From contig NZ_CP025030.1 of assembly GCF_002812705.1 (NCBI RefSeq), positions 744,001-808,000 of the forward strand: a stretch of DNA of 64,000 nt, written 5' to 3'. Numbering within the stretch: the stretch's first letter is position 1; the number at the start of each line of letters is the position of its first letter. The notes beneath the pieces are model-generated. The model made no database searches and had not been told where the DNA came from. It worked only from the letters and a program-made list of their open reading frames with translations. Origin of the DNA: Achromobacter spanius. GTDB lineage: Bacteria > Pseudomonadota > Gammaproteobacteria > Burkholderiales > Burkholderiaceae_B. The translations under genes were made by a program, and so were the position numbers. Positions 17,093 to 28,199 of this stretch are shown here, in pieces.

Positions 17093-20000
17093 GTAGGTTC
17101 TATGGAAGCAGGGGCGTCTTTGCGCCGGCCGCGCCCGCGCGCGGCCCACAGGCGAAATCGGTCCAGGTAAAGATAAACCACGGGCGTGGTGTACAGCGTC
17201 AGGATCTGGCTGAGCACCAGGCCGCCCACGATGGTAATGCCCAGCGGCTGGCGCATCTCGACCCCGGCGCCGGTGGCCAGCACCAACGGCAGCGCGCCGA
17301 AGATGGCGGCCATCGTCGTCATCATGATCGGACGAAAGCGCGTCAGGCACGCCTGGAAGATGGCCTCGCGCGGCGCCATGCCCTGCACCCGCTGGGCTTC
17401 CAGCGCAAAGTCCACCATCATGATGGCGTTCTTTTTCACGATGCCGATCAACAGGAACACGCCGATCAGCGCAATCAAGGTGAAGTCATGGCGTACCAGC
17501 AACAGCGCCAGCAGCGCGCCCAGGCCTGCCGACGGCAGCGTCGACAGGATCGTCAGTGGATGCACGAAGCTTTCGTACAGAATGCCCAGCACGATGTACA
17601 TGGTGACCAGCGCCGCCAGAATCAACCAGGGCTGTTGCGACAAGGTCTGCTGCAAGGCCGCCGCCGTGCCCTGGAAGCCCGCCTGGATCTGGTCCGACGG
17701 CAAGCCGATGCGCGCCACCGCCGCGTCGATGGCGGCCGTGGCCTGCCCCAGCGACACGCCGGGCGCGAGGCTGAACGACACCGTATCCGCCACGAACAGG
17801 CCCTGGTGTTGCACGCTGAGCGGCGCGTTGGAATTTTCAAGCCGGGCAAAGGCCAGCAGCGGCACGCGCGCGCCGGTCGACGTGATCACTTCAACCTGCT
17901 TGAGCGATTCAATGTCTTCGGCAAACTTCGGCTCCAGGCCCAGCACCACGTGGTACTGGTTCAGCGGGCCGTACATGACCGACACCTGACGCTGGCTGAA
18001 CGAGTTGTTCAGCACGGTCGATATGGTGGCCATGCTGACGCCCAGCCGGGTCGCGGCCTCGCGGTCGATCACCAGGTCGATCTGGCGGCCCTTGTCCTCG
18101 ACATCGGTATCCACGTCGGTGATTTCGGGAATCTTGGCCATGGCCTGCTGCACCTTGGGCATCCAGGTGCGCAGCAGTTGAAGGTCGCCGGACATCAGCG
18201 TGTAGTCGTAAGACCCCTGGCTTTGACGCCCGCCAATGCGGATGTCTTGCTGCGACACCAGGAACATGCGCGCCCCCGGCATGTTCTGCAGCTTGCCGCG
18301 CAGGCGGTTGATGACGTCGTCGGCCGACACCTTGCGCTCTTCCAGGGGCTTAAGCTGGATCTGCATGAAGCTGCTGTTGCTGCCGCCGCGCCCGCCCGCG
18401 TAGCCCGTCATGCTTTGCACCGCCGGGTCCGCCAGCACCACCTTGCGCAGCGCATCCAGCTTGGGCACCGTGGCCTGGAACGACGTGCCCTGGTCCACGC
18501 GGAAAAAGCCCAGCAATTGGCCCGTGTCCTGCTGCGGGAAAAACCCCTTGGGCACCGCCATGTACAGGTACACGTTCAGGCCCACGGCGACGGCCAGCGT
18601 CAACATCATCAACCTGCCATGCGCCAAGGCCCAGCTCAAGCTGCGGCGGTAGCCGTTCAGCATGGCCTCGAAGCCGCGTTCGGACCAGCTCGCCAGGCGG
18701 CCCGGCGGCTTGGCGTCCTGCGGTTCGGGGCGCAACAGCCGCGCGCACATCATCGGGGTCAAGGTCAGCGACACCACCAGCGACACCATGATGGCGGCCG
18801 ACAAGGTCACCGCGAATTCGCGGAACAGGCGGCCGACCACGCCGCCCATCAGCAAGATCGGAATGAACACCGCCACCAGCGACAGGCTCATGGACAGCAC
18901 GGTGAAGCCCACCTCGCGCGAGCCGCGCAGCGCCGCCCGCATCGGCGACATGCCGTTTTCCACGTGCCGCATGATGTTTTCCAGCACCACGATGGCGTCG
19001 TCCACCACAAAGCCCGTGGCCACGATCAGCGCCATCAGCGAAATGGTGTTCAGCGTGAATCCGCACATATACATGATGCAGAAGGTGCCGATCAAAGACA
19101 CCGGCACCGCCACGCTGGGAATGATGGCCGCGCGCCAGCGCCGCAGGAACAACAGCACCACCAGCACCACCAGGCCCACGGCGATGATCAGCGTCAGCTC
19201 GGCCTCGTGCAGCGACGCGCGGATGCTGGGCGTGCGGTCTTGCGCCACCGTCATGTTCACGTCCGCCGGCATCAACGCCTGCAACACGGGCAACTGCGCG
19301 CGCACGGCGTCCACGGCTTCGATGATATTGGCGTCGGCCTGGCGCCGCACAATCATCAGGATGGCCTTGCGGTCGTTGTAGAAGCCGGTCTGGTAAAGGT
19401 CTTCGACGGAATCTTCCACCGTGGCCACGTCCGACACGCGCACCGGCGCGCCGTCTTTCCAGGCGACGATCAGCGGCCGGTACTGCTCGGCGCGGCTGAG
19501 CTGGTCGCTGACCATGATCTGCCAGTGGTAGCGGTCGTTTTCCAGCACGCCCTTGGGGCGGTTCGCGTTGGCGTTGGCCAGCGTGGTGCGCAACTGGTCC
19601 AGCGACACGCCCTGGTTGGCCAGCGCGCCGGGCAGCACGGTCACGCGCACGGCCGGCAGCGAACTGCCGCCCACCGTGACTTCGCCCACCCCGTCCACCT
19701 GCGCCAGCTTCTGCGCCACGATGGTGGAGGCAATGTCGTACAACTGGCCCTGGCTCAGCGTGTCGGACGTAAGCGCCAAGGTCATGATGGGCGCGTCCGA
19801 CGGGTTGGACTTGTGATACGTGGGGTTGCTGCGCAAGCTGGTTGGCAAGAGCGAGCGCGCCGCGTTGATGGCGGCCTGCACGTCGCGCGCCGCGCCGTTG
19901 ATGTCGCGCGACAGATCGAATTGCAAGGTGATGCGGGTCGAGCCCTGCGAGCTGCGCGACGTCATCTCGGTCACGCCGGCAATGCTGCCCAGCGACCGCT

Positions 20001-20202
20001 CAAGCGGCGTGGCCACGCTGGACGCCATGGTCTCGGGGCTGGCGCCGGGCAGGCTGGCCGACACGGAAATCGTGGGGATATCCACCTGCGGCAGGGGCGC
20101 TACCGGCAGCAGGAAGAACGCCAGCAAGCCCGCCATCACCACCGCCAGGCTAAGCAGCGTGGTCGCTACCGGCCGCATGATGAAAGGCGCCGACAGAATC
20201 AT
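17089..20202 (-). CDS. mdtC: Multidrug RND efflux pump subunit MdtC
   Basis: 1037-residue inner-membrane RND transporter with 12 predicted membrane helices and two large periplasmic loops. The proton-relay helix reads [19 protein letters not shown] (about residue 400), with the paired Asp essential in RND pumps, and [16 protein letters not shown] lies near 935. It functions with MdtB as a heteromultimer in the MdtABC system, known in E. coli for bile-salt, novobiocin and metal-chelator efflux. Both ends overlap neighbours by 4 bp (mdtB stop, outer-membrane factor start), giving tight stoichiometric coupling. Confidence 0.94.
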   Translation of the reverse strand: MILSAPFIMRPVATTLLSLAVVMAGLLAFFLLPVAPLPQVDIPTISVSASLPGASPETMASSVATPLERSLGSIAGVTEMTSRSSQGSTRITLQFDLSRDINGAARDVQAAINAARSLLPTSLRSNPTYHKSNPSDAPIMTLALTSDTLSQGQLYDIASTIVAQKLAQVDGVGEVTVGGSSLPAVRVTVLPGALANQGVSLDQLRTTLANANANRPKGVLENDRYHWQIMVSDQLSRAEQYRPLIVAWKDGAPVRVSDVATVEDSVEDLYQTGFYNDRKAILMIVRRQADANIIEAVDAVRAQLPVLQALMPADVNMTVAQDRTPSIRASLHEAELTLIIAVGLVVLVVLLFLRRWRAAIIPSVAVPVSLIGTFCIMYMCGFTLNTISLMALIVATGFVVDDAIVVLENIMRHVENGMSPMRAALRGSREVGFTVLSMSLSLVAVFIPILLMGGVVGRLFREFAVTLSAAIMVSLVVSLTLTPMMCARLLRPEPQDAKPPGRLASWSERGFEAMLNGYRRSLSWALAHGRLMMLTLAVAVGLNVYLYMAVPKGFFPQQDTGQLLGFFRVDQGTSFQATVPKLDALRKVVLADPAVQSMTGYAGGRGGSNSSFMQIQLKPLEERKVSADDVINRLRGKLQNMPGARMFLVSQQDIRIGGRQSQGSYDYTLMSGDLQLLRTWMPKVQQAMAKIPEITDVDTDVEDKGRQIDLVIDREAATRLGVSMATISTVLNNSFSQRQVSVMYGPLNQYHVVLGLEPKFAEDIESLKQVEVITSTGARVPLLAFARLENSNAPLSVQHQGLFVADTVSFSLAPGVSLGQATAAIDAAVARIGLPSDQIQAGFQGTAAALQQTLSQQPWLILAALVTMYIVLGILYESFVHPLTILSTLPSAGLGALLALLLVRHDFTLIALIGVFLLIGIVKKNAIMMVDFALEAQRVQGMAPREAIFQACLTRFRPIMMTTMAAIFGALPLVLATGAGVEMRQPLGITIVGGLVLSQILTLYTTPVVYLYLDRFRLWAARGRGRRKDAPASIEPT

Positions 20203-23200
20203 GACGCATCCCCGGCCGCCGGCTCGCGCACGCCACGCCAGCGGCGCGACAGGCGGTCGAACATCAGGTAGATGACCGGCGTGGTGAAGAGCGTGAGCAC
20301 CTGGCTAAGCAACAGCCCGCCCACCATGACCAGGCCCAGCGGCTGGCGCAGTTCCGCCCCCGTGCCGGTGGACAGCATCAGCGGCAAGGCGCCGAACAAG
20401 GCGGCCAGCGTCGTCATCAAGATGGGCCGAAAGCGCAGCAGCGCCGCTTCGTGGATGGCCGCGCGCGGGCTCAAACCCCGCTTGCGCTCGGCGTCCAGCG
20501 CGAAGTCGATCATCATGATGGCGTTCTTTTTCACGATGCCGATCAAGAGGATGATGCCGATGATGCCGATCATGTCCAGCTCGGTACCGCTGATCAGCAA
20601 GGCCAGCAAGGCGCCCACGCCGGCTGACGGCAAGGTCGACAGGATGGTGATGGGGTGGATGTAGCTTTCGTACAGCACGCCCAGCACGATGTACATGGTG
20701 ATCACGGCGGCCAGGATCAGCCACAGCGTGCTGGTCAGGGAATTCTGGAACGCCAGCGCCGCGCCCTGGAAACGGGTTTCAACGCTGGCGGGCATGCCGA
20801 TCTCGGCCTCGGCGGCGGTGATGGCTTCCACCGCGTTGGACAGCGATGCGCCCGGGGCCAGGTTGAACGACACGGTCACCATCGGGAACTGGTCCAGGCG
20901 GTTCACCGCCAGCACGGTCTTGCCTTCGGAAATATGCGCCACCGACGACAAGGGCACCTGCGTGCCGGCCGAGGTGGGCACATGGATCTGGCCCAGCGCG
21001 GCGGGGTTCATCTGAAACTGCGGCTGCACTTCCAGCACCACGCGGTACTGGTTGGACTGCGTGAAAATCGTGGAGATCAGGCGCTGGCCGAAGGCGTCGT
21101 AAAGCGCCTCGTCGATGACGGCGGCGGCGGTGATGCCCAAGCGGGACGCCGCGTCGCGATCAATCTCGACCCAGGTTTGCAGGCCGTCGTCCTGCAGGTC
21201 ATCGGTCACGTCTTTCAAGCCCGGCACCTGGCGCAGCCGGTCCACCAGCTTGGGTGTCCATTCGCTCAACACCTTCAGGTCGGGGTTGGACAGCGTCATC
21301 TGGTATTGCGTGCGGCTGACGCGGTCTTCAATGGTCAGGTCCTGCACGGGCTGCATGTAGACAGTCAGCCCGTCCTGCTTGCTCAGCGATTCCTGCAAGC
21401 GCGCCATGACCGTGCGCAGGTCGCCGTTGCGTTCGGCCTGGGGCTTTAGCGCAATCTGCATGCGCCCGGCGCTCAGCGTGGCGTTGCTGCCATCGACCCC
21501 GATGAACGACGACACGGCCTGCACGTCCGGGTCTTCCAGCACGAGGCGCGCCGCGGCCTGCTGGCGTTCGGCCATGGCGGGGAACGAGATGGATTGCGGG
21601 CCTTGCGTAATGGCCTGGATCAGGCCGGTGTCCTGCTGCGGGAAAAAGCCCTTGGGCACCATCAGGTACAGCACCACCGTGAGTGCGAAGGTGCCCAGCG
21701 CCACGAGCAGCGTCAGCGTCTGATGCCGCAGCACCACTTGCAGCATGCGGTCGTAGCCGGCGATGACGCGGTCGATGAAGTTGCCGGTAGCGGTATGAAA
21801 ACGCCCGTGCTTCTGTTCGGATTCGGCGCGCAGCAGGCGCGCGCACATCATCGGCGTCAGGGTCAATGACACCACCAGCGATATCAGGATGGATACCGCC
21901 AGCGTGATGGCGAATTCCCGGAACAAGCGGCCCACGACTTCCGTCATGAACAGCAGCGGGATCAGCACGGCGATCAGCGAGAAGGTCAGCGAGATCAGCG
22001 TGAAACCGATCTGCGAGGCGCCCTTCAACGCGGCCTGCATCGGCGTTTCGCCTTCTTCAAGGTGGCGCGCGATGTTCTCGATCATGACGATGGCGTCATC
22101 CACCACGAAGCCGGTGGCGATCGTCAGCGCCATCAAGGTCAGGTTGTTGATGGAGAAGCCGGCCAGGTACATGACGCCGAACGTGCCCACCAGCGACAGC
22201 GGCACCACGACGCTGGGGATCAGCGTGGCGGTCAGGCTGCGCAGGAACACAAAGGTCACCATCACCACCAGCCCGACGGCCAGCAGCATTTCAAACTTCA
22301 CGTCTTCAACGGAATCGCGAATGGTCTGCGTGCGGTCGGACACCACGGTCACGTCCAGCGTGGCGGGCAAGGCGGCGCGCAACTGCGGCAACAGCGTCTG
22401 GATGCGGTTGACCACGTCGATCACGTTGGCGCCCGGCTGGCGCTGGATGTTCAAGAGGATGGCGGGCTTGTCGGCAACCCAGGCGGCCTGGCGCGTGTCT
22501 TCGGCGCCCTCGACCGCGCGCGCCACGTCGGACAGGCGCAGCGGCGCGTTGTTCTTGTAGGCGATGATCAGGTCGTTGTAGTCGGTGGGCGACTTCAACT
22601 GATCATTGGCGTTGATGGTGGTGGACCGCAGCGGGCCGTCCAGGTTGCCCTTGGGCTGGTTGACGTTGGCGCCCACGATGGCGGTGCGCAGGTCCGACAG
22701 CGCCAGGCCATTGGCGGCCAGCGCCTGCGGGTTGACCTGCACGCGCACGGCCGGACGCTGCCCGCCCGCCACGCTGACGAGACCCACGCCCGGAATCTGC
22801 GACAACTTTTGCGCGACCCGCGTGTCGACCAGGTCGCGCACCTGCGGCAAGGGCATGGTGGGCGACGTGATGGCCAGCGTCAGCACGGCGGCATCAGCCG
22901 GGTTCACCTTGTTGTAGGTGGGCGGCACCGGCAGGTCGCTGGGCAGCAGGTTGGACGCCGCGTTGATGGCGGCCTGCACCTGCTGCTCGGCCACGTCCAG
23001 CGGCAGCGTCAGGTTGAACTGCATGGTGATGACCGACGCGCCGCCCGAACTGGTGGACGACATCTGGTTCAGGCCCGGCATCTGCCCAAACTGCCGTTCC
23101 AGCGGGGACGTGACCAGAGACGTCATGACGTCGGGGCTCGCCCCCGGGTACAGCGTCACCACCTGGATCGTCGGGTAGTCCACCTCGGGCAGCGCCGACA

Positions 23201-23300
23201 CGGGCAAGAGCCGGTAGGCGATGAAGCCGGCGATCAGGATGGCCACCATCGCCAGCGTGGTGGCCACGGGACGCAGAATGAACAGACGCGACGGACTCAC
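20199..23300 (-). CDS. mdtB: Multidrug RND efflux pump subunit MdtB
   Basis: 1033-residue RND transporter, a paralogue of the downstream MdtC. Its N-terminus reads [19 protein letters not shown], followed by [17 protein letters not shown], both close to MdtB. The proton-relay helix [19 protein letters not shown] is intact. It starts 12 bp after the mdtA stop and overlaps mdtC by ATGA. Having two different pump genes in one operon, rather than one, distinguishes the MdtABC type from AcrB-type systems. Confidence 0.94.
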   Translation of the reverse strand: MSPSRLFILRPVATTLAMVAILIAGFIAYRLLPVSALPEVDYPTIQVVTLYPGASPDVMTSLVTSPLERQFGQMPGLNQMSSTSSGGASVITMQFNLTLPLDVAEQQVQAAINAASNLLPSDLPVPPTYNKVNPADAAVLTLAITSPTMPLPQVRDLVDTRVAQKLSQIPGVGLVSVAGGQRPAVRVQVNPQALAANGLALSDLRTAIVGANVNQPKGNLDGPLRSTTINANDQLKSPTDYNDLIIAYKNNAPLRLSDVARAVEGAEDTRQAAWVADKPAILLNIQRQPGANVIDVVNRIQTLLPQLRAALPATLDVTVVSDRTQTIRDSVEDVKFEMLLAVGLVVMVTFVFLRSLTATLIPSVVVPLSLVGTFGVMYLAGFSINNLTLMALTIATGFVVDDAIVMIENIARHLEEGETPMQAALKGASQIGFTLISLTFSLIAVLIPLLFMTEVVGRLFREFAITLAVSILISLVVSLTLTPMMCARLLRAESEQKHGRFHTATGNFIDRVIAGYDRMLQVVLRHQTLTLLVALGTFALTVVLYLMVPKGFFPQQDTGLIQAITQGPQSISFPAMAERQQAAARLVLEDPDVQAVSSFIGVDGSNATLSAGRMQIALKPQAERNGDLRTVMARLQESLSKQDGLTVYMQPVQDLTIEDRVSRTQYQMTLSNPDLKVLSEWTPKLVDRLRQVPGLKDVTDDLQDDGLQTWVEIDRDAASRLGITAAAVIDEALYDAFGQRLISTIFTQSNQYRVVLEVQPQFQMNPAALGQIHVPTSAGTQVPLSSVAHISEGKTVLAVNRLDQFPMVTVSFNLAPGASLSNAVEAITAAEAEIGMPASVETRFQGAALAFQNSLTSTLWLILAAVITMYIVLGVLYESYIHPITILSTLPSAGVGALLALLISGTELDMIGIIGIILLIGIVKKNAIMMIDFALDAERKRGLSPRAAIHEAALLRFRPILMTTLAALFGALPLMLSTGTGAELRQPLGLVMVGGLLLSQVLTLFTTPVIYLMFDRLSRRWRGVREPAAGDAS

Positions 23301-23312
23301 GATGGGCTCGGC

Positions 23313-24578
23313 TTATTTCGACGGCGGCGTGGTGCCGGCCGGCGCACCCGCGCCCAGCGTCTTGTCGCGGGTGGCGGGAATGACTTCGGCGCCGCCCACG
23401 ATTTCAACCTTGGCGCCGGCGCGCAGGCGGTCGGTGCCTTCGGTCACCACGCGGTCGCCCGGTTGCAGCCCTTCGTTCACGGCCACCATGCCGTTGTTGA
23501 TGGCGCCCAGCTTTACCGGGCGCACGACGATGGTGTCGTCTTGCTGCACCAGGAAGACAAAGGCGCCGGCCGAGCCTTGCTGCACGGCGGCGGTGGGAAT
23601 GGCGGTGACGTCCTTGCGCGTCAGCACGTGCAGGCGCACGTTGACGAACTGGTTCGGAAACAGCGCATCGTCGGCGTTTTCAAACTTGGCTTTCAGCTTC
23701 AAGGTGCCGGTGGTGACGTCGATCTGGTTGTCCAGCGTTTCCAGCACGCCGGTGGCGATGCGGCGGGTGTCGGCGCGGTCATAGGCGTCAACGGGCAGGG
23801 TGCGGCCGGCGGCGATTTCACCGCGCACTTCGGGTAGCTGGGTTTCGGGCAACGTGAAGACGACAGAGATCGGCTGCGTCTGGGTAATGACGACGAGCCC
23901 GTTGGTGTCCGAACTGGACACCAGGTTGCCCCGGTCAACCTGGCGCAAGCCCAGCCGGCCGCTGATGGGCGCGGTGATGCGGGCATAGTCCAGTTGCAGC
24001 TTGGCGTTGTCGACATTGGCCTGGTCGCTTTTGACGGTGCCTTCGTATTGGCGCACCAGCGCGGCCTGCGTATCCACCTGCTGCTTGGCGATGGAGTCCT
24101 GCTTGAACAGGGCCTGGTAGCGCTGCAGGTCGCGCCGCGCGTTTTCAAGCTGGGCCAGGTTCTGCATCTGCGTGCCGCGCGCCTGATCCAGCGCGACCTG
24201 GAAGGCTCGCGGATCCACCTGCGCCAACAGGTCGCCCGCCTTGACGCGCTGGCCTTCCTGGAAAGCCACGTCCACCAGCTCGCCGCTGACGCGGCTGCGC
24301 ACGGTGACGGTGTTGTAGGCGGTGACGGTGCCGAGTGACTTCAGGTAGATGTCGATGTCCTGCTGGGTGGCGGTGGCAATGCGCACCGGAACGGGCATGT
24401 TGGCCATGGCGGCCATCGACGGACGCGCCCCGCCCGGCCCCCGCGCCCCGGCTTGCTTGGGGGAAGGCCGCAGCGCAAACCAGGCAACACCCGCCACCAC
24501 CAGCAACAACACGGCCAGCCCGACAACGCGGCGGCGGCTCCAGCGGGAGGGTTGGGAAACAGGACGACTTTCGGACAT
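23313..24578 (-). CDS. mdtA: Multidrug RND efflux periplasmic adaptor MdtA
   Basis: 421-residue membrane-fusion protein. An N-terminal helix (VVGLAVLLLVVAGVAWFAL, about 15-33) anchors it. The lipoyl half-motifs are TVTVRSRVSGELVDVAFQEG and ITAPISGRLGLRQVDRGNLV, flanking a coiled-coil hairpin at about 125-190. The C-terminal part carries a Pro/Thr-rich end. It is the first gene of mdtABC-OMF. No regulator gene (such as baeSR) is adjacent; the upstream 1.1 kb is repeat DNA, so its promoter must lie within or next to those repeats. Confidence 0.93.
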   Translation of the reverse strand: MSESRPVSQPSRWSRRRVVGLAVLLLVVAGVAWFALRPSPKQAGARGPGGARPSMAAMANMPVPVRIATATQQDIDIYLKSLGTVTAYNTVTVRSRVSGELVDVAFQEGQRVKAGDLLAQVDPRAFQVALDQARGTQMQNLAQLENARRDLQRYQALFKQDSIAKQQVDTQAALVRQYEGTVKSDQANVDNAKLQLDYARITAPISGRLGLRQVDRGNLVSSSDTNGLVVITQTQPISVVFTLPETQLPEVRGEIAAGRTLPVDAYDRADTRRIATGVLETLDNQIDVTTGTLKLKAKFENADDALFPNQFVNVRLHVLTRKDVTAIPTAAVQQGSAGAFVFLVQQDDTIVVRPVKLGAINNGMVAVNEGLQPGDRVVTEGTDRLRAGAKVEIVGGAEVIPATRDKTLGAGAPAGTTPPSK

Positions 24579-24766
24579 GGAACGGTTCCGGCACTAATGC
24601 AGAAAGCCGTATTGTCTACTAGTCAGTCCCGATTTCGCGCGTTGGAAGTTCCAGTTGAAACTGGCCGCAACAAGAATCGGGTGGGGGGTGGGGCTGGGTG
24701 GGGGGATGGGTTTCGCGCGCTTGTTCGGAGCGGGGACTTGGGGGATAGGTGTTCGGGGGCACGGGT

Positions 24767-24858
24767 GATGCGTGTTCGCGGAGATGGGTGAGACGTGTTT
24801 GCGGAGATGGGCGAGACGTGTTCGCGGAGATGGGTGACGCGTGTTCGGGGACGTGGGT
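24767..24858 (+). repeat. 23-bp tandem repeat, four copies
   Basis: Units start at 24767, 24790, 24813 and 24836. The third reads GAGACGTGTTCGCGGAGATG plus GGT, and the last is more diverged. They are unrelated in phase to the 67-bp element apart from the shared GATGGGT. Confidence 0.8.
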
Positions 24859-24931
24859 TCTTGGCTTGGGCTTGCTGCGCTGACCCGTCCTGCGGGCTTT
24901 TTGCGGGGCCGGCGACGTGATTCGGGGTGCT

Positions 24932-25461
24932 TGATGGGTTTCGCGCGTTGGGGGGCTGGGTTCTTGGCTATGGCCTGCCGCGCTCCACCCATCCTACGGG
25001 TGCGTTTTGCCGGGGGGTGACGTGATGGCGCGAATTCGGCGGTGTGTGATGGGTTTCGCGCGTTGGGGGGGCTGGGTTCTTGGCTTTGGCTTGCCGCGCT
25101 CCACCCATCCTACGGGTCCGGTTTTCCGGGCGGGTGACGTGATGGCGCGAATTCGGCGGTGCTTGATGGGTTTCGCGCGTTGGGGGGGCGGGGTTCTTGG
25201 CTTTGGCCTGCCGCGCTCCACCCATCCTACGGGTGCGTTTTGCCGGAGGGTGACGTGATGGCGCGAATTCGGCGGTGTGTGATGGGTTTCGCGCGTTGGG
25301 GGGCTGGGTTCTTGGCTATGGCCTGCCGCGCTCCACCCATCCTACGGGTGCGTTTTGCCGGGGGGTGACGTGATGGCGCGAATTCGGCGGTGCTTGATGG
25401 GTTTCGCGCGTTGGGGGGCTGGGTACTTGGCTATGGCCAGCCGCGCTCCACCCATCCTACG
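24932..25461 (+). repeat. Tandem array of five 115-117-bp units built on the 67-bp element
   Basis: Copies of TGATGGGTTTCGCGCG begin at 24932, 25047, 25164, 25280 and 25395, and each 67-68-bp hairpin ends CGCGCTCCACCCATCCTACG. The hairpins are joined by a conserved linker of about 48 bp (GTGACGTGATGGCGCGAATT plus flanks). Differences between units are few: a G-run length change, TATGG versus TTTGG, and GGGTGCG versus GGGTCCG. Recent amplification is likely. Confidence 0.88.
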
Positions 25462-25492
25462 GTGCTTTTGCAGGCGGATGGCGCGATGTGAT

Positions 25493-25559
25493 CGTAGGAT
25501 GGGTGGAGCGCGGGAAACTGGTCGCTAGAACACGATTGGATATCGCGCGAAACCCATCA
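25493..25559 (-). repeat. 67-bp palindromic element, inverted copy
   Basis: Begins CGTAGGATGGGTGGAGCGCG and ends GCGCGAAACCCATCA. The ends are conserved and the central part has diverged. Confidence 0.8.
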
Positions 25560-25607
25560 GGCAGCGGTGAATTCTAGGAAAGGGGGGACGACAGCGCGAC
25601 GGCTGCT

Positions 25608-25674
25608 TGATGGGTTTCGCGCGATCTGCGGTGGGGTTCTTGCCACGGATCCCCCGCGCTGCACCCATCCTACG
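25608..25674 (+). repeat. 67-bp palindromic element overlapping the zapD stop codon
   Basis: Begins TGATGGGTTTCGCGCG and ends GCGCTGCACCCATCCTACG. Read on the minus strand, the end is CGTAGGATGGG, and its TAG is the zapD stop (25672-25670). Confidence 0.85.
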
Positions 25675-26422
25675 AGCTGCACAGAGTCATTTGAAAGGCG
25701 ACGTCGCGGGCGACTTGCTGGGGTTTGAATTCGCCGTCCTGGGTGGAAAAGCGTATCCAGATCATGTACTTATTGGCGCTGATCTCGGGAAACAGACCTT
25801 GATCCGGGTCTACCCAGACACGCAGCAATTGGAATTGCTTGCCGCCCAGCATCTGCTGGTAGGCGCCCTGCTCGGCCACGATGTCGGTCTTGCGGCCGGA
25901 TTCGCGCAGCAATCGCAAGGCCAGCGTCAGCCCGTCGTACAGCGCCAGGAACGGCGACACCCAGGCCTGCAGGTCCGCGCAGCGGGCGGCTTCGGACTTG
26001 TTCTGCCAGGCGAAGTAAGAAGGCATGTCCACTTGCGTGGCACTGCCCGGCACGGACAGGCGTCCGCGCAAGCTGGTCAGCCATTCATTTTCACGCAGCG
26101 ACTGCCCGGTCTTGCCGGGCGCGGTCAGGGCGCTGGCCACTTTTTCAAGTTCGCGCAGCATGCCTTCCAGCGCATCCTGCGCCACGCCGGGGTGATCGCG
26201 CAGCCCCATCAGCGCGGAGCGCTGACGCTCCAGGTCTTGCAGCACCGCGCCTTTCACGTCGGTGCGTTCGCAAGCGTCGAGCAGATCGAAAAGAGAGGTG
26301 ACGGCCACCTGATGTTGGCGTGAGTCCCCAGCCCGCGAAAAGAAAAACAACCTGTCCAACAGGTATTCCAATCGCAGGTAAGCGCGGATGCGCTCATTGA
26401 AGGGATATTCGTAAACAATCAC
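25670..26422 (-). CDS. zapD: Cell division protein ZapD
   Basis: 250-residue cytoplasmic protein that bundles FtsZ filaments and stabilises the Z ring. MIVYEYPFNERIRAYLRLEY at the N-terminus and HQVAVTSLFDLLDACERTDVK nearby (split by one helix) are typical of the family; the C-terminal beta domain includes KYMIWIRFSTQDGE. Its last residues (CSS) and stop TAG are supplied partly by the 67-bp repeat element, so the C-terminus may have been altered by repeat insertion. It follows coaE by 68 bp on the same strand, as in many proteobacteria. Confidence 0.92.
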   Translation of the reverse strand: MIVYEYPFNERIRAYLRLEYLLDRLFFFSRAGDSRQHQVAVTSLFDLLDACERTDVKGAVLQDLERQRSALMGLRDHPGVAQDALEGMLRELEKVASALTAPGKTGQSLRENEWLTSLRGRLSVPGSATQVDMPSYFAWQNKSEAARCADLQAWVSPFLALYDGLTLALRLLRESGRKTDIVAEQGAYQQMLGGKQFQLLRVWVDPDQGLFPEISANKYMIWIRFSTQDGEFKPQQVARDVAFQMTLCSS

Positions 26423-26490
26423 GCTTTTTTACAGGCCCATCAGTGGTCGGCCAAACGGCCGAGATGTTCAGAGTGCCGGTCAAGTTGTGC

Positions 26491-27108
26491 TTACCGGCCC
26501 GTTGTCGCCGCCAGCGCAAGCCAGCGGTCATGCAAGATCTTTGCCTGCGCGCGCAACTGCTCTGGTGATGTGGCGCCGTCGTTGGTGATGACGTCGTCCG
26601 CGATGTCCAAGCGAGTTTCCCGCGCAGCCTGTGCCGCCATAATACGCCTGATGGCTGGCTCCGTCAGCCCGCTGCGCGCCTGCACCCGAGCCACTTGCGT
26701 GTCGGGGTCGCAATCCACCACGCAGATGCGATCCACGCGCCCGCGCCATCGCGTCAGGGACTCCACCAAAAGCGGCACAACGAACACCAGATACGATCCG
26801 GTCGCGGCCGCGGCCTGGCGCCGCGTTTCTTCAGTGATGATGGGATGCAGCACGGCTTCCAATCGCAGCCGCGCCTGGGGGTCCGAGAAGGCGCGCTCGC
26901 GCATCCATTCACGGTTGAGCGCGCCGTCTGGCGTCAGCGCCTGCGCACCGAATTCGGCTTCAATGGCGGGCATCGCCGCGCCGCCCACCGCCGTCAACGC
27001 ACGCGCGATTTCATCGGTGTCGACCAGCGTCGCGCCCCATTCCGCCAGCATGTCGGCCACGCGGGACTTGCCCGAACCGATGCCACCCGTCAGCCCGATC
27101 TTGAACAT
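26491..27108 (-). CDS. coaE: Dephospho-CoA kinase CoaE
   Basis: 205 residues, the last step of coenzyme A synthesis (ATP-dependent phosphorylation of the ribose 3'-OH of dephospho-CoA). P-loop GLTGGIGSGKS is at residues 6-16. LVDTDEIAR (about 33) and VVPLLVE (near 110) fit the substrate lid and core. VVDCDPDTQVARVQARSGL follows. It sits 40 bp after pilD and before zapD, the usual pilD-coaE-zapD order. Confidence 0.95.
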   Translation of the reverse strand: MFKIGLTGGIGSGKSRVADMLAEWGATLVDTDEIARALTAVGGAAMPAIEAEFGAQALTPDGALNREWMRERAFSDPQARLRLEAVLHPIITEETRRQAAAATGSYLVFVVPLLVESLTRWRGRVDRICVVDCDPDTQVARVQARSGLTEPAIRRIMAAQAARETRLDIADDVITNDGATSPEQLRAQAKILHDRWLALAATTGR

Positions 27109-27148
27109 GATGTTTATCCTTTCTTGCCGGACTTTCGTCCTGGTGCAC

Positions 27149-28006
27149 CTAGTGCATTAACTGCCACAGGCCCGCATCGCCGCCCAGCAGCAACATCACG
27201 ATACCGGCCAGGGCCAGGTAGGGTCCGAAGGGCAAGGGCTGCCCTCGGCTCGCGCGCCCGCTCAGGGTCAGCGCGCCGCCGATCGCCACGCCCACCAACG
27301 ACGCCGCCAGCAACAACATCGGCAGTGACTCGGCGCCAAACCACGCGCCCAATGCCGCCAGCAGTTTGAAGTCGCCATAGCCCATGCCTTCGCGCCCGGT
27401 CAGCAAGCGGAACAGATGAAAGATCAGCCACAGGAAAACATAACCGGCCACGGCCCCGATCACCGCCATGGGCAGCGTGGTGAACGTGCCGAACAGGTTG
27501 ACCAACAGACCCGCCCACACCAAGGGCTGGGTCAGCACATCCGGCAGCAGCGTGGTCTCAAAATCAATCCAGGCCAAGGCGATCAGCATGGTCGACAGGC
27601 CCATGGCGAACAAGGCTACCGGCGTTGCGCCATAACGCCACGCACAGGCGGCGAACAAGGCGCAGGTCAGCAATTCAATCGCGGGGTAACGCCAGGCGAT
27701 CACCGCGTTGCAGGCGGCGCAGCGTCCACGCAGCAGCAACCAACCCAGCACGGGCAGCCGGCGCCAGCCGCGTACCGGTGCGTTGCACGCCGGGCAGTGC
27801 GATGCAGGGCGGAACAGGCCATCGGGGCTGTCCGGCCGCGCGCGGCCCACCGCATCCAGGCACTGCGCCTGCCATTCGCGTTCCATCATGCGGGGCAGTC
27901 GGTAGGTCAGCACCGTGAGCCAGCCACCGATGAACAGCCCGGCCAGCGCGGCCAGGCCAATAAACATGCCCAAGGGAAAATCGAATGCCTGCCACACCAC
28001 GTTCAT
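27149..28006 (-). CDS. pilD: Prepilin leader peptidase / N-methyltransferase PilD
   Basis: 285-residue inner-membrane aspartic protease of family A24. It cleaves and N-methylates type IV pilin or type II secretion pseudopilins. Two CPAC/CAAC pairs (HCPACNAPV, RCAACNAVI) form the cytoplasmic zinc site. The catalytic Asp residues lie in AWIDFETTLLPD and in GMGYGDFKLL, the conserved GxGD motif. The start is the ATG at 28006 (MNVVWQAFDF); the longer upstream reading is Arg/Gly-rich and not protein-like. pilB and pilC, often immediately upstream, are absent here, so its substrates are encoded elsewhere. Confidence 0.93.
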   Translation of the reverse strand: MNVVWQAFDFPLGMFIGLAALAGLFIGGWLTVLTYRLPRMMEREWQAQCLDAVGRARPDSPDGLFRPASHCPACNAPVRGWRRLPVLGWLLLRGRCAACNAVIAWRYPAIELLTCALFAACAWRYGATPVALFAMGLSTMLIALAWIDFETTLLPDVLTQPLVWAGLLVNLFGTFTTLPMAVIGAVAGYVFLWLIFHLFRLLTGREGMGYGDFKLLAALGAWFGAESLPMLLLAASLVGVAIGGALTLSGRASRGQPLPFGPYLALAGIVMLLLGGDAGLWQLMH

Positions 28007-28199
28007 GCAGCCGCCTGACTCACGCGCGCGCCCGATTCCGCGCCCCATCTGTCGGCCAGAAGGCAAAAGGCGAAACACCGGCCGTGTCGTTTATTGTTCA
28101 TAAAGTGCTGGCTACACCCAAGAGTGGCTAAGGGAACGTATCGAATCTTCGCATAAGTGCGTAAAATCGGAGACAGACTCAATTCACGGATAAGCTGCC

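Larger units (their letters stand above)
24579..25669. other. 1.1-kb gene-free repeat region between mdtA and zapD
   Basis: No credible gene. Contents from left to right: G-rich sequence with a half copy of the 67-bp element (GATGGGTTTCGCGCGC at 24705), four 23-bp tandem units (24767-24858), five direct copies of a 115-117-bp unit (from 24932), an inverted element (25493-25559) and a last direct element (25608-25674) that runs into zapD. Apparent short frames here merely translate the repeats. Confidence 0.8.

Noticed and set aside
17488..20271. Very long plus-strand open frame (over 900 codons) opposite mdtC
   Set aside because: It is a shadow of mdtC caused by high third-position GC. Its translation is His/Gln/Arg-rich with no domain, and mdtC on the other strand is a complete RND pump.
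24994..25260. Short frames with repeated MGFARW- or VERGRP-like peptides inside the repeat region
   Set aside because: They only translate the 67-bp element and linker; no ribosome sites or independent protein features.
24932..25461. Possible CRISPR array in the 115-117-bp repeats
   Set aside because: Units are joined by a conserved linker, not unique spacers; repeats are far longer than CRISPR repeats and no cas genes are nearby.
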